A stretch of 64,000 nucleotides of DNA from Verrucomicrobia subdivision 3 bacterium UBA693. GTDB taxonomy: Bacteria > Verrucomicrobiota > Verrucomicrobiia > Limisphaerales > UBA8199. How positions within the stretch are numbered: position 1 is the first letter of the stretch; every line of letters starts with the position of its first letter. The stretch spans positions 1-64,000 of the forward strand of contig DBMR01000073.1 of NCBI GenBank assembly GCA_002298785.1. Reading direction: 5' to 3'. Under the pieces are notes generated by a model. That model saw nothing but the letters and a program-made list of their open reading frames with translations, was not told the DNA's origin and ran no database searches. The translations under genes were made by a program, and so were the position numbers. Below, piece after piece: positions 18,524 to 27,775 of this stretch.

Positions 18524-21500
18524 AATTTAGCGGCGTTCGGCAAGGGCACGATGGCTTCCACCCGGGTGCCTTCACCCGGCCTGGACCAGATCACAAACTC
18601 ACCCTTCACCAACCGAATTCGTTCATTCATGCTCACCAAGCCAAGCGAGGCTTTTCCTCGGTCCGCTGGGACCTCGAAGCCCCTGCCGTTGTCGGTGATG
18701 TTCAACTTTATGGATTCGTTGGCAACTACTAACTCGACTCTTGCCACTTTGGCGCCGCTGTGCTTCACGATGTTCTGAATCGCCTCCTGGGCCACGCGGT
18801 AAAGGCACTGCGCCAATTCCTCCGGTAACGCCGGCGGCACGTCGCGCGTCTCGCAGGTCAACGCCACGCCGTGCGCCGCGTCCACCTCGCGACACATGCC
18901 GCGCAGTGCGACCGCCAGTCCAAGCTGCGTCAGCTTCGCCGGATGCAGCCCATGCGAGATGCGATGCACCTCGGCGGAAAGCGCTTTCGCGTCCTGCGAG
19001 AATTTCTTGAGCTGGGCGTCGATGTCGCCGGGCGCTCCCGGCAGGCGCTGCGCGAACATTTCCATTTCGACCGACAACAACGCCAGATTCTGGTTGAGCC
19101 CGTCGTGCAACTCGGACGCCACGCGTTTCCGCTCATTTTCCTGCGATAGGATGATCTGCCGCGTAATCGCCTCCTGCGCCGCGTGGCTCCGTTCCAATCG
19201 GACGACACGCCGCCGATATCCCGCAAACACGGCTCCCGCCAGCGTCAACACTGCCAAACTCTCAAACCACCACGTTTGCCAAAACCGGGGTTGCACCGTG
19301 ATCGACACCGACGCGGTTTCCTCGTTCCAAACCCCCAGGTTATTGCAGGCGGTGACGCGAAAAACATACTGGCCCGGACGCAATCGCGGGTAAATCGCCC
19401 TCCGCCGACCTCCCACGTTCACCCAGTTCTCCTCCAATGGCTCCAACCGAAAGCGGAAGCGCGCCCAATCGCCACCACGCAGACTCGGCGCGGTATATCC
19501 CACCTCGAAACGGCGTTGGCCCGGCGGAATGACTATCGGCAGCGCCGGATTTTGAACCTGCCCGTCCACCACCAGTTCTTCGATACTTGCCTGCGGCATC
19601 GTTCTCGTGGTTTCCGCCCACCGCCGGGGATCGATCTCGACGAGACCGCGCGCCGTCGAAAACAGCAGCCGCCCATCCCGGGTCTTCAAGCTGATCGGGG
19701 CATGCCCGCCAACGCATTGCTCCGACACCATCCCTTCGTCCTGCCCCACCACGATGGGATGTACAATCGAAGTCCGGCCTTCGGCGCAGTCGTCGATTTC
19801 TTTTCGGTCCAGGCGCATGATCCCGCGGTTGCAACCCAGCCATATATGGCCAAAGTCGTCCAACATGATCGAAGCAATCACGTCGTCAATCAATCCCTGC
19901 CGGGTGGTGATGTTTGCGATCTTCCCATTCTTCAAGCGCGCCAACCCTCCGCCGAGTGTGCCGATCCACACGGTCCCGTCCGGCTCCCGATGCAAACTCT
20001 GAACACTGGCCGTCAGCAGGCCGTCCCTCGTGTTCCAAACCCGCACCTGCCCGCGCTCCCACCGAAAAACGCCGCTCGCCGAACCAATCCAAAGGGTGTC
20101 AGGAGCCTCGCGGACAATGCTTCGAATATCCCCGCCGAACGCGCCATTCGTCGCCACCACGCTCAGGTTCGTCCCCTGGCACTTCAGCAGGGTGGAATAA
20201 TACGTGCCCAGCCACAGGTTGGTGCCGTCGGCACATAGCGCGCGCACGGCTTCGCCCGGAAGCTTGATCGTCAGGTGCTTCTCAGTGGCCTCCCCCGCTT
20301 GAAAACGCAACAAGGTTTGCTCTCCGGCCATCCATACGCCGCCATCGTCGGTGGCCAACGCGGCATAGATCATGGCGGACGTCTTCAAAACCGTGGTGGG
20401 GTTCGATTGACGAGGCCGCCCGCCGGGGAAACGGTACAGGCCACTTTCCTGGGAACCCACCCAGAACTCGCCGGAACTATCTTCGGCGATCGCGGGGTTG
20501 AGCGGACGGCGAAGCGCTTCAGCAAAACCCCAAAATTGGACCATCCTTCTTGAAACCCGCTGCAATCCTGCTCCTACGGTGCCCACCCACAGTGTGCCAT
20601 CCCGATCCACCAACAGCCGGCGAATCGCTTCCGCCGCCAGCCCTAAGTCAGCCTGACCGGGCATTTCGCGTAAGTCGCCGTCTCTCCATACCCACATGCC
20701 CGTAGCCCGGGTGCCGGCCCAGATCTCATCGCCCTGGCCCTGGGTAATCGCCTCGATCAGAGTCGCTTTTGGCCCGTTCGTCGCTTGATACTGCTTCCAA
20801 CTCTCGTCGCGCCATTGCCAGAGCGCACCGCTTCCGGTGCCCGCCCAGACGCAGCCGTCCCGATCTTTGAACAGAGAGTACACGCCGTCCAACCGAGGCG
20901 TCTTGCCGGTTGTCTCCACAGTAAACTGACCGTTTTTACCTCGGAAGACCCCCTCTAGGAGGATCGAGACCCATAGTGCTCCTTTCGAGTCCAGACAGAG
21001 GGCCCGAACCTGCTTCGCCGGCAAACCCTCCGCGGGTCCAATCCTGGTGAGTACTCCTTCCTTCCACCGCAGTAACCCTTGCTGCGTCGCGATCCAAAGT
21101 GTCCCGTCCGGCTCCACCACCATGGCGATCACGTCCGCGCCCCCCAAATCTTCAGCTCCCGCCAGCGGCACGAATCTCCCATTTTCCCAGCGGCTGACGC
21201 CGCCACCGGTCGCACCCACCCACAGCACTCCGTAGCTGTCCTCGAGCAAGGTCGAAATCCGCACCGAACGCAACCCATCCTGCAATCCGAACGTGCGGAA
21301 GCGCACGCCGTCAAATCGTGCCAACCCGCCACTCGTCCCCACCCACAAATAGCCGTCACGCGTCTGCGCCAGGGCGTTGATGGTGTTTTGCGGCAGCCCA
21401 TCTTTCGTCTGCCACGAACGCACGAGCCAATCCTTGGCCCACTCGGGCGCATTGGTAGCTGAAGCGGCGCTGGCAGTAGTCAGCGCCGGCCAGAGCAGCC

Positions 21501-21558
21501 ACGCGCAGCATAACCGGGCCAGACACCAGGAACGTGAGAATTTCCCCGACAGCTTCAC
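18520..21558 (-). CDS. Two-component propeller sensor histidine kinase
   Basis: A 1012-residue membrane sensor kinase. After a signal peptide (about 1-33) the periplasmic part is built from some dozen reg_prop repeats (DGYLWVGTSGGLARFDG and variants), giving a double beta-propeller, then a Y_Y_Y domain (about 660-745). One transmembrane helix (WFESLAVLTLAGAVFAGY) leads to a HisKA_3 dimerisation domain with phospho-acceptor His818 in ELHDGLNQNL, and a HATPase_c domain with DNGRGF and GLVSMNERI. This design is like the hybrid sensors that read polysaccharide breakdown products in Bacteroides, but here the regulator is a separate NarL protein. Ligand unknown. Confidence 0.95.
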   Translation of the reverse strand: MKLSGKFSRSWCLARLCCAWLLWPALTTASAASATNAPEWAKDWLVRSWQTKDGLPQNTINALAQTRDGYLWVGTSGGLARFDGVRFRTFGLQDGLRSVRISTLLEDSYGVLWVGATGGGVSRWENGRFVPLAGAEDLGGADVIAMVVEPDGTLWIATQQGLLRWKEGVLTRIGPAEGLPAKQVRALCLDSKGALWVSILLEGVFRGKNGQFTVETTGKTPRLDGVYSLFKDRDGCVWAGTGSGALWQWRDESWKQYQATNGPKATLIEAITQGQGDEIWAGTRATGMWVWRDGDLREMPGQADLGLAAEAIRRLLVDRDGTLWVGTVGAGLQRVSRRMVQFWGFAEALRRPLNPAIAEDSSGEFWVGSQESGLYRFPGGRPRQSNPTTVLKTSAMIYAALATDDGGVWMAGEQTLLRFQAGEATEKHLTIKLPGEAVRALCADGTNLWLGTYYSTLLKCQGTNLSVVATNGAFGGDIRSIVREAPDTLWIGSASGVFRWERGQVRVWNTRDGLLTASVQSLHREPDGTVWIGTLGGGLARLKNGKIANITTRQGLIDDVIASIMLDDFGHIWLGCNRGIMRLDRKEIDDCAEGRTSIVHPIVVGQDEGMVSEQCVGGHAPISLKTRDGRLLFSTARGLVEIDPRRWAETTRTMPQASIEELVVDGQVQNPALPIVIPPGQRRFEVGYTAPSLRGGDWARFRFRLEPLEENWVNVGGRRRAIYPRLRPGQYVFRVTACNNLGVWNEETASVSITVQPRFWQTWWFESLAVLTLAGAVFAGYRRRVVRLERSHAAQEAITRQIILSQENERKRVASELHDGLNQNLALLSVEMEMFAQRLPGAPGDIDAQLKKFSQDAKALSAEVHRISHGLHPAKLTQLGLAVALRGMCREVDAAHGVALTCETRDVPPALPEELAQCLYRVAQEAIQNIVKHSGAKVARVELVVANESIKLNITDNGRGFEVPADRGKASLGLVSMNERIRLVKGEFVIWSRPGEGTRVEAIVPLPNAAKL

Positions 21559-21743
21559 GCGACAACATCAAGACATCCCCAGGCCATCCAATCCCCCGAA
21601 TCGGATTTCATCCCGGCGCCCTCAACAATCTTCGTGAGGTCGCGCCTCAGAATGTCATTTGATTCCTAATCTGGCCCGAATATTACGTGAAGGGTCTGCT
21701 GGCTGCGAGTACCGACTTCTGCGCTGGCCCACCAACTCTGACT

Positions 21744-22013
21744 TCAAGCCAGCCGTTCGACGCGGCCCATGACCTTGGCCACGGCTTCGTAAAGGTCCTC
21801 GACCGTCGAGATCCGTTCCAGCTCGTCGTCCAGGATCATAACCTGGAATTGTTCCTCCAGGGCGATGGTGATCTCCATAATCGAGAGCGAATCGGCGCCC
21901 AGATCTTCCTGAATCCTGGCGTCCGGCGTTAACTGCTCCGGGTGGACCCCCAGTTCTTTGACCAGAATGTCCAGCACGGCTTGGTTTTCTTTATCCGTTA
22001 GCATGTTGTTCAT
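21744..22013 (-). CDS. Stand-alone acyl carrier protein
   Basis: An 89-residue acidic carrier protein. The phosphopantetheine attachment site is Ser42 in DLGADSLSIMEI, within the expected four-helix fold. The C-terminus (VEDLYEAVAKVMGRVE) is normal. No fatty-acid or polyketide synthesis gene is near, unlike the housekeeping acpP cluster, so this is probably a specialised or duplicate ACP. It is divergent from a LysR gene with 71 bp between the starts. Confidence 0.9.
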   Translation of the reverse strand: MNNMLTDKENQAVLDILVKELGVHPEQLTPDARIQEDLGADSLSIMEITIALEEQFQVMILDDELERISTVEDLYEAVAKVMGRVERLA

Positions 22014-22084
22014 AGCAAAGGAACCTTACCCCAATCGTCCGGGCTTGATAGTTGGTTTATTGTGTTCTATATTACTGCGCAGTC

Positions 22085-23071
22085 ATGTTTGCCAAGCTGT
22101 TCTCCGAAAACGGGCTTTCGCTGGATCGTTTGAAGGCGTTGCTCGAGGTGGGGGCCGCCGGCAGTATCGTCAAGGCGGCGGAGGGCGACCTGGTCCGTCA
22201 AAGCCAATACAGCCGGCAGATCAAGGAGTTGGAAGACTTCTTCCGCACCCGGCTGATCGAGCGCCAGGGCAAAGGCACCCGGCTGACCGCGCGCGGGAAA
22301 GAGCTGTCACGCATCTCACGGTTTTTCATGCTGGGCCTGTCGAATTTCCAGCTTGGCTGCCTGGCGGAGGAGCAGACCTTTCGCGTGGGAGCCGGCGCGA
22401 CTTTTATTCGCCAGTTTTTGCTGGCGTCGCTCTCCAACACTCGAACCAAAAAGCGCGCCGCCAGCTATGCGACCGAGGTGGCCAGTGACGAGGAGATCGA
22501 GCGTCGCCTGCACGATCTGACCCTGGATTTCGGCGTAGTAAACCGGTCCGGGCTCAGCCGTCCGCTGCAGATGCGCAGTTTGGGAGAATGGCGACTGACA
22601 CTCTGGATTCCGAAAGCCTGGAATCTGACGGAGCCGGCTGCGGTACGCGAATTTGAAACTGGCAGAATGCCCTTGATCCTCGCCCACAAAGAATTGGCAA
22701 GCCTCGATGTAAACTTGCCGGTGAAACTCCAGGCATTCCTGGTGTGCGACAGTTTTGTCGAGGCGATCACCGCCCTGGCCGGCCAGGCCGCCGCAGCGTT
22801 GCTGCCCGATTTTCTGGTTCCGGCAGATGCTGCGAAAACACTCGTGCAGGTTCGAATTCCCAAAATCGCCGCGCGCTCTTTCCAATACCAGTTGGCGTGG
22901 AATCCGCGGTTGTTGAGGCTGAATCCGCATGCGGGCCGTCGCCGGGATATCCTGGTCGAAACCCTGTCAGCGGCCATGCCCGCTCTGTGCCATCCGGGTG
23001 CCGGTTCCGGCGTCGCGCCTGATTCAGCCGTCGCTAAAGTGGATTCCCGTGGGCACACCGGCACTGTCTGA
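22085..23071 (+). CDS. LysR-family transcriptional regulator
   Basis: A 328-residue LysR-type regulator. The winged helix-turn-helix is at about residues 6-65 (LSLDRLKALLEVGAAGSIVKAAEGD, then QYSRQIKELEDFF), followed by GTRLTARGKEL and a substrate-binding-like domain. The ATG at 22085 is preferred over an upstream TTG, since the added residues are hydrophobic and foreign to the family. The HTH departs somewhat from the usual LysR sequence and the protein has a proline-, glycine- and alanine-rich tail. The ROK gene begins 9 bp after its stop, so the pair forms an operon; the divergent ACP gene is a classical LysR target position. Confidence 0.85.
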   Translation: MFAKLFSENGLSLDRLKALLEVGAAGSIVKAAEGDLVRQSQYSRQIKELEDFFRTRLIERQGKGTRLTARGKELSRISRFFMLGLSNFQLGCLAEEQTFRVGAGATFIRQFLLASLSNTRTKKRAASYATEVASDEEIERRLHDLTLDFGVVNRSGLSRPLQMRSLGEWRLTLWIPKAWNLTEPAAVREFETGRMPLILAHKELASLDVNLPVKLQAFLVCDSFVEAITALAGQAAAALLPDFLVPADAAKTLVQVRIPKIAARSFQYQLAWNPRLLRLNPHAGRRRDILVETLSAAMPALCHPGAGSGVAPDSAVAKVDSRGHTGTV

Positions 23072-23080
23072 AATCTGTCT

Positions 23081-24019
23081 ATGAAAGAGGACCCTTTTAT
23101 TGCGTTGGGAATCGATCTGGGAGGCACCAAGATCGCCGCGGGACTCGTGCGATTCCCGGCGGGAGAAGTTTTGCTGGACCGCTCGACGCCCACCGAGGCA
23201 CACGCTGGCGGCGCCGCGGTGCTGCGGCGGATTCGCGACCTGGCCGATTCCATTATTGCCGAAGGCCGCCAGCGTGGGTGGAGTCCCGGTGGCGTCGGGC
23301 TCGGCGTCTGCGAGTTGATCGGTCCCACCGGTCGCATCCTGAGCCATAACTGCATTCAATTTGATGAAATTGCCGCTCACGAAGCCCTGGATTCACTCGG
23401 GCCGGTGACGGTGGAGGCGGACGTTCGAGCGGCGGCGCGCGCGGAGGCGCTGTTTGGCGCGGGGCGCGGCCTGGGGATCTTTCTCTATCTAACCATCGGC
23501 ACGGGAATCTCCTCCTGCCTGGTCCTGGATGGTCGGCCGTACCTGGGAGCGCGGGGATTGTCCGGCACGATTGGCAGCGGTGCGTTAAGCGTGGCGTGCG
23601 AGGCTTGCGGCCACGTCAGCCGGCAGTGCCTCGAACAAATTGCCTCCGGGCCAGCCCTGGTGTCGCGCTACAACCAACTGGCCGGCGCAAACGTCCCCTC
23701 GGGACAGGAAGTGTTGGCGGCCGCCGCCGCCGGCGATTCCGCCGCTTTGCGAATCCTGCATGACGCCGGCGAGGCGCTTGAAGCGACGGTGGGGCTGATG
23801 GTGAACGTGCTGGACCCGGAGGTCTTGATCATAGGCGGCGGATTAGGCCTGAGCGAGGGCGCCTACTGGGAGAGTTTCCTGGCGGCCACCCGGCGCCACA
23901 TCTGGTCCGAGGTCCACCGCGAGCTTCCGATCCTGCGCGCCCAGACCGGAGTCCACGTGGGCTTGCTCGGAGCGGCTACAGCGGCCTGGGAGCGGCAGTC
24001 ACGGCCCTGCGCCCCCTGA
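23081..24019 (+). CDS. ROK-family sugar kinase/regulator-like protein
   Basis: A 312-residue ROK protein with the ATP-binding IDLGGTKIAAG at residue 10, the Asp-containing EADVRAAARAEALFG, TIGTGIS and VLIIGGGLG. The zinc motif is unusual: CEACGHVSRQCLEQ has the cysteines at wider spacing than the family consensus CxCGxxGCxE. It lacks an N-terminal helix-turn-helix, so it is more likely a kinase for a hexose or amino sugar than a repressor. It sits directly downstream of LysR and converges on a Gfo/Idh oxidoreductase gene. Confidence 0.88.
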   Translation: MKEDPFIALGIDLGGTKIAAGLVRFPAGEVLLDRSTPTEAHAGGAAVLRRIRDLADSIIAEGRQRGWSPGGVGLGVCELIGPTGRILSHNCIQFDEIAAHEALDSLGPVTVEADVRAAARAEALFGAGRGLGIFLYLTIGTGISSCLVLDGRPYLGARGLSGTIGSGALSVACEACGHVSRQCLEQIASGPALVSRYNQLAGANVPSGQEVLAAAAAGDSAALRILHDAGEALEATVGLMVNVLDPEVLIIGGGLGLSEGAYWESFLAATRRHIWSEVHRELPILRAQTGVHVGLLGAATAAWERQSRPCAP

Positions 24020-24041
24020 GCTGTCGGGCGACCTTCGAGGA

Positions 24042-25136
24042 TCAGGCCGGTTTGCGCCAGAGGTCGATGGGTTTGGCGGCGGTGCTCCTGAACGGCAGGC
24101 TCACTTTACGACCGGTCCCGGCCGATTCATAGGCCGCAAAGAGCACCTCCATGACGACCCGGGCATCGTCGCCAGTCACCTCGGGCGCTTGCTGGTTCTG
24201 GAGGCAATGAATGAAGTGCGCCATCTCCTGCACGAAACCGTAATTCCAGATTTCCTCGTAGATGGCGAAGGACCAACCCACCGTGCTGCCGCCTTTCTCT
24301 ACCGAGTAATCATATCCTTTGGCGCTATAAACTTCGATCGCGTTGCCATGCAACAGGTCGGCATACGCCGAACCTGTGGAACCATGAACTTCCGCACGAT
24401 CATCCATGCCGCCGAGTTTGGTCCAGCTTTCCTCGGCCACGGCGGTGACTCCGTTGGCGAATTCCAGGACCAGTAAGGCATTGTCTTCCCCGCTGGTTTT
24501 GTCGTGATGCACATGCGTACCCATTTGGGCATACACCGACTTGATCGGCGGACGACCCAGCATCCAGCGAAAGAACTCGATCGCGTGGCAGCCCATATCC
24601 ATGGTCACACCGCCCCCGGAACGGTTGACATCCCAGAAGTGCGGGGCGTGCGGTCCGTCGTGTTTTTCGGATTGCTTCAACCACACCGGCGCGCCCAGCG
24701 CGCCGCTGTCGAGCAGTTGTTTCAGCCGCACATACTTGGGGGTGAAACACAGTTCCTCAGCGTACATCAGCAGCGTCTTGGCCGCCCGGCACGCGGCCAG
24801 CATCCGGTCCGCCTCGTCGAGGTTCAAGCACATCGGCTTTTCCAGGATGACATGCTTGCCGGCGATGGCGGCGTCCACGCTGATCTGGCAATGCAGATCA
24901 TTGGGCACGCCCACCACCACCACGTCGATCTCCCGCAAACGCAGCATCTGCCGATAGTCGCCGAACGATTTCGCAATGCCGTGGCGCCGGGCGAAATCGC
25001 GCGCTTTGGTCACCACCCGCGATGAGACCGCCACGATCTCCGCATCGGCGCAGCGTCTCAACGATTCCACGTGGATCGCTGAAATGAAGCCCGTGCCGAT
25101 AATTCCCACCCGCACTTTTTTGCTCACAGGGACCAT
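24042..25136 (-). CDS. Gfo/Idh/MocA-family oxidoreductase (cytoplasmic)
   Basis: A 364-residue NAD(P)-dependent oxidoreductase. The Rossmann motif GIIGTGFISAIH is at residue 10, the catalytic VILEKPM at about residue 95, and the C-terminal beta-sheet domain holds GGGVTMDMGCHAIEFFRWMLG with the active-site histidine. It has no signal peptide. The start overlaps the end of the next gene upstream by 13 bp, so the two oxidoreductases are translationally coupled. Such enzymes oxidise or reduce sugars and inositols; with the ROK and NagB genes near, a sugar-catabolic role is likely. Confidence 0.92.
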   Translation of the reverse strand: MVPVSKKVRVGIIGTGFISAIHVESLRRCADAEIVAVSSRVVTKARDFARRHGIAKSFGDYRQMLRLREIDVVVVGVPNDLHCQISVDAAIAGKHVILEKPMCLNLDEADRMLAACRAAKTLLMYAEELCFTPKYVRLKQLLDSGALGAPVWLKQSEKHDGPHAPHFWDVNRSGGGVTMDMGCHAIEFFRWMLGRPPIKSVYAQMGTHVHHDKTSGEDNALLVLEFANGVTAVAEESWTKLGGMDDRAEVHGSTGSAYADLLHGNAIEVYSAKGYDYSVEKGGSTVGWSFAIYEEIWNYGFVQEMAHFIHCLQNQQAPEVTGDDARVVMEVLFAAYESAGTGRKVSLPFRSTAAKPIDLWRKPA

Positions 25137-26512
25137 CCTTTCCGGTATTCGTAATGCAACAATTTGTTGGCGTCGGGATCGTTGGTGAACTTCATCCCTT
25201 CGCTATCCCACGTCAGTGGATCGCCGCCGTTGCGAATGCAAACGCTCCCGAGGAGCACCGCCTCTGTCAACGGACCGGCGAACGCAAAATCGGACCGGGT
25301 CGGGCTGCCGGATTTGCAGGCCTGAACCCATTCCTGGTAATGACCGCCCGCCGAGCGCGGCAGGGTCTTCGGAGGACGTTTGTATTCCCGGTCCCGGCTC
25401 TCCGGCAGCAGACGCGGATGTTCACCGCCCCAGCCGGTCACCAGCATCTTTTCGCGGTCACCGACGAACAGAATGCCGTCTTCAGGATCGAGCACCCGGT
25501 TCACCTCGAGTTCGGGTGGACGCTCGGGAAGCAGGCCGCCGTCATACCAATGCAGCTTCACCGGCGGCAAATTGCCCCGGGCCGGGAACTGGTAATGCAC
25601 GAGCGCTGCCGAAGGCACCGTCTCGGGATAGACCGGTGAGGAGGACGCCTGAATGCTCTCGGGCGCCCCAAGATTCAGCGCCGAAAAAACCGGGGCGAGG
25701 TTGTGGATGCCCATGTCCCCCAGCCCCCCGGAGCCGAAATCCCACCAACCGCGCCATCGAAACGGGGCGTAGGCCGGGTGATACGGGCGATACGGCGCGG
25801 GTCCCAGCCACAAATCCCAGTCCATGGTAGCGGGCACCGGGGGCGTGTCTTTGGGGCGCTCCACGGCTTGCGGCCACCACAACGGCAGCTTGCCGCGGTG
25901 CGTCGGACGATCCGACCAAACATGCACCTCTCGCACCGGCCCGATCGCGCCATCGGCCAGCCATTCGTTAATCAAACGATTGCCTTCAAACGCCATGCCC
26001 TGGTTTCCCATTTGGGTGGCCACCTTGGCCTCGCGCGCCGCCCGGGTCAGCGCTCGCGCCTCCTGCACCGTGCGGGTCAGGGGTTTCTCACAGTACACAT
26101 GTTTGCCCCGCTTGATCGCCGCCATGGAAACCACCGCATGATTATGATCCGGTGTGCCAACCACCACGGCATCAATCTCCTTTTCCTTATCCAGCATCTC
26201 CCGAAAGTCCCGGTATTTTTTCGCGTTCGGATACCGTTTGAAGGTCGGCGCCGCGTAATCCCAATCCACATCGCACAGCGCGACGATGTTTTCGTTCTTG
26301 AACTCGTTGATATCATTCCCGCCCTGTCCGCCCACGCCTATACCAGCGATATTGAGTTTGTTGTTGGGTGAGGTTTGCCCGCCCAGGCCAAGGACGCTTC
26401 CTTTCACCAATAAGAAAGCCGAGGCCGTCCCGGACACGGCCAGGAATTTGCGGCGGGTAGGAAAGTTGAAACGAGTCGCGACGGCATCATGGGATTGAGG
26501 AGTAGGTTTCAT
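25124..26512 (-). CDS. Tat-exported Gfo/Idh/MocA-family oxidoreductase
   Basis: A 462-residue oxidoreductase with a twin-arginine signal (RRKFLAVSGTASAFLL, about residues 20-35). The Rossmann segment IAGIGVGGQGGNDIN is at about 55 and VYCEKPLTRTVQEA at about 140, followed by the C-terminal domain found in many Verrucomicrobiota and Planctomycetota periplasmic Gfo/Idh proteins (WDLWLGPAPYRPYHPAYAPF, GSGGLGDMGIHNLAP). The ATG at 26512 was chosen since an upstream extension of the open frame would bury the Tat signal. It lies 178 bp from the divergent NagB-type gene and is coupled to the next Gfo/Idh gene. Confidence 0.93.
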   Translation of the reverse strand: MKPTPQSHDAVATRFNFPTRRKFLAVSGTASAFLLVKGSVLGLGGQTSPNNKLNIAGIGVGGQGGNDINEFKNENIVALCDVDWDYAAPTFKRYPNAKKYRDFREMLDKEKEIDAVVVGTPDHNHAVVSMAAIKRGKHVYCEKPLTRTVQEARALTRAAREAKVATQMGNQGMAFEGNRLINEWLADGAIGPVREVHVWSDRPTHRGKLPLWWPQAVERPKDTPPVPATMDWDLWLGPAPYRPYHPAYAPFRWRGWWDFGSGGLGDMGIHNLAPVFSALNLGAPESIQASSSPVYPETVPSAALVHYQFPARGNLPPVKLHWYDGGLLPERPPELEVNRVLDPEDGILFVGDREKMLVTGWGGEHPRLLPESRDREYKRPPKTLPRSAGGHYQEWVQACKSGSPTRSDFAFAGPLTEAVLLGSVCIRNGGDPLTWDSEGMKFTNDPDANKLLHYEYRKGWSL

Positions 26513-26707
26513 GACAGAGTGAAGCGCGGAAATCCTTCCCGGCGTTGATTCCGCCCGGCAGGGTGGTTGGCTTTCATGAAAGAAAATCTGACTCCCATTT
26601 TGCCCGATTGGCAAGGGCAAAACCGCATGGCCTGCGGGCGCGATGCTTTCAACCACCCATGGTTTCCGATTGATTAAACGAGCCTCACGGTGAACTCTGA
26701 AGCCCTC

Positions 26708-27478
26708 ATGAAACTCCGGATCTTTCCTGGTGTAGACGCGGCCAACGCCGCTGCTGGTGAATGGCTGGCCGGCTGCCTGGCTGAACCCAGCACTTCCAAC
26801 GTGATGGTTGCCGGCGGGAACACTCCGTTGCCGGTTTACGAACTCATCGCCCGCCGCCGCCTGGACCTGGCACACCTCAACCTCTTCGTGCTGGACGAAT
26901 ACGTCGGAGTTCCCCTGGATGAACCGCGGAGTTGCGCCAACCTGTTGCGGCAACGCGTCGCCCATCCCTGGGGCGTTGCGCCGGAGCGCTTCTTTGCCAT
27001 CAGCTCACTGGCCGAGGACGCCCTGGCCAGCGTGATCGCCCAGGAGCAACGAATCGAACGGGCGGGCGGGCTCGACCTCATCATCCTGGGCCTGGGCCAG
27101 AATGGCCACCTTGGTTTTAATGAACCCGGAAGCGCTCCCGACTCGACGGCGCGCATCACCGAACTCGATCCGCTATCCACCGAAGCCAACCGCCGCTGGT
27201 TTGGCGGTGACTACGCTCCATCCCGGGGCGCGACCGTGGGTTTAAAGACGATTCTCGCTGCCAGGAAAGTGTTGGTGTTGGCTTACGGCTCGGCAAAAGC
27301 CGCGGCTGTGCGGCAGGTGGTGGCTGGCGAGATCGGCTCCCACTGCCCGGCATCGTTTCTGCGAACTCACCCTGACGCCTGCCTGATCGTTGACCAGGCT
27401 GCCGCTGCCGCGTTGAGCCCCGGTTACCAAGCTTTGGGCGCTGATTTCCAGGAAGTGCCTTTGGTCCCAAAACTCTGA
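26708..27478 (+). CDS. nagB: NagB-type glucosamine-6-phosphate deaminase
   Basis: A 256-residue isomerase/deaminase converting glucosamine-6-phosphate to fructose-6-phosphate and ammonia. The motifs VAGGNTPLPVY, FVLDEYVGV, IILGLGQNGHLGFNEPG and LRTHPDACLIVD are those of NagB. The ATG at 26708 is taken as start; a GTG at 26690 would add six residues and is possible. Length fits the NagB family (about 250-266). It is divergent from the Tat-exported oxidoreductase, and the amino-sugar role matches the ROK gene nearby. A 6-phosphogluconolactonase would lack the LGFNEPG signature. Confidence 0.86.
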   Translation: MKLRIFPGVDAANAAAGEWLAGCLAEPSTSNVMVAGGNTPLPVYELIARRRLDLAHLNLFVLDEYVGVPLDEPRSCANLLRQRVAHPWGVAPERFFAISSLAEDALASVIAQEQRIERAGGLDLIILGLGQNGHLGFNEPGSAPDSTARITELDPLSTEANRRWFGGDYAPSRGATVGLKTILAARKVLVLAYGSAKAAAVRQVVAGEIGSHCPASFLRTHPDACLIVDQAAAAALSPGYQALGADFQEVPLVPKL

Positions 27479-27514
27479 GTCGGTTGCTTTGAGAAGCCCC
27501 AACCAGGGCTTCGG

Positions 27515-27775
27515 CTACTGCTGACGCCGGTTACGGAGAATGTACCGGACCAGCGAGCCCAGCCCGGAAAAGCGGAATTGCGGGTCCACGTATCGCTCGA
27601 GAACATAAAACGCGAAATAGTAGGCCCGGCATGAAGCCCAAACGACCACTGCCAGCAGCAAAGCGCTCTTGAACGTCGGCGACTCCAACCACACCAGGAC
27701 ACCGCACACCAGGGCCATCACCAGGAACAGAATCCCCTTGAGCCAAATGAGTTTGGGATTTTGCAAATCTTTCAT
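27515..27775 (-). CDS. Small two-helix membrane protein, unknown
   Basis: An 86-residue protein with two hydrophobic helices (about 10-28 and 35-55) linked by a short loop, then a basic tail (RYILRNRRQQ). The start is ATG with a charged MKDLQNPK. The composition is that of a real inner-membrane protein, but I do not recognise a family. It converges with the NagB gene, 36 bp between stops. Confidence 0.72.
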   Translation of the reverse strand: MKDLQNPKLIWLKGILFLVMALVCGVLVWLESPTFKSALLLAVVVWASCRAYYFAFYVLERYVDPQFRFSGLGSLVRYILRNRRQQ

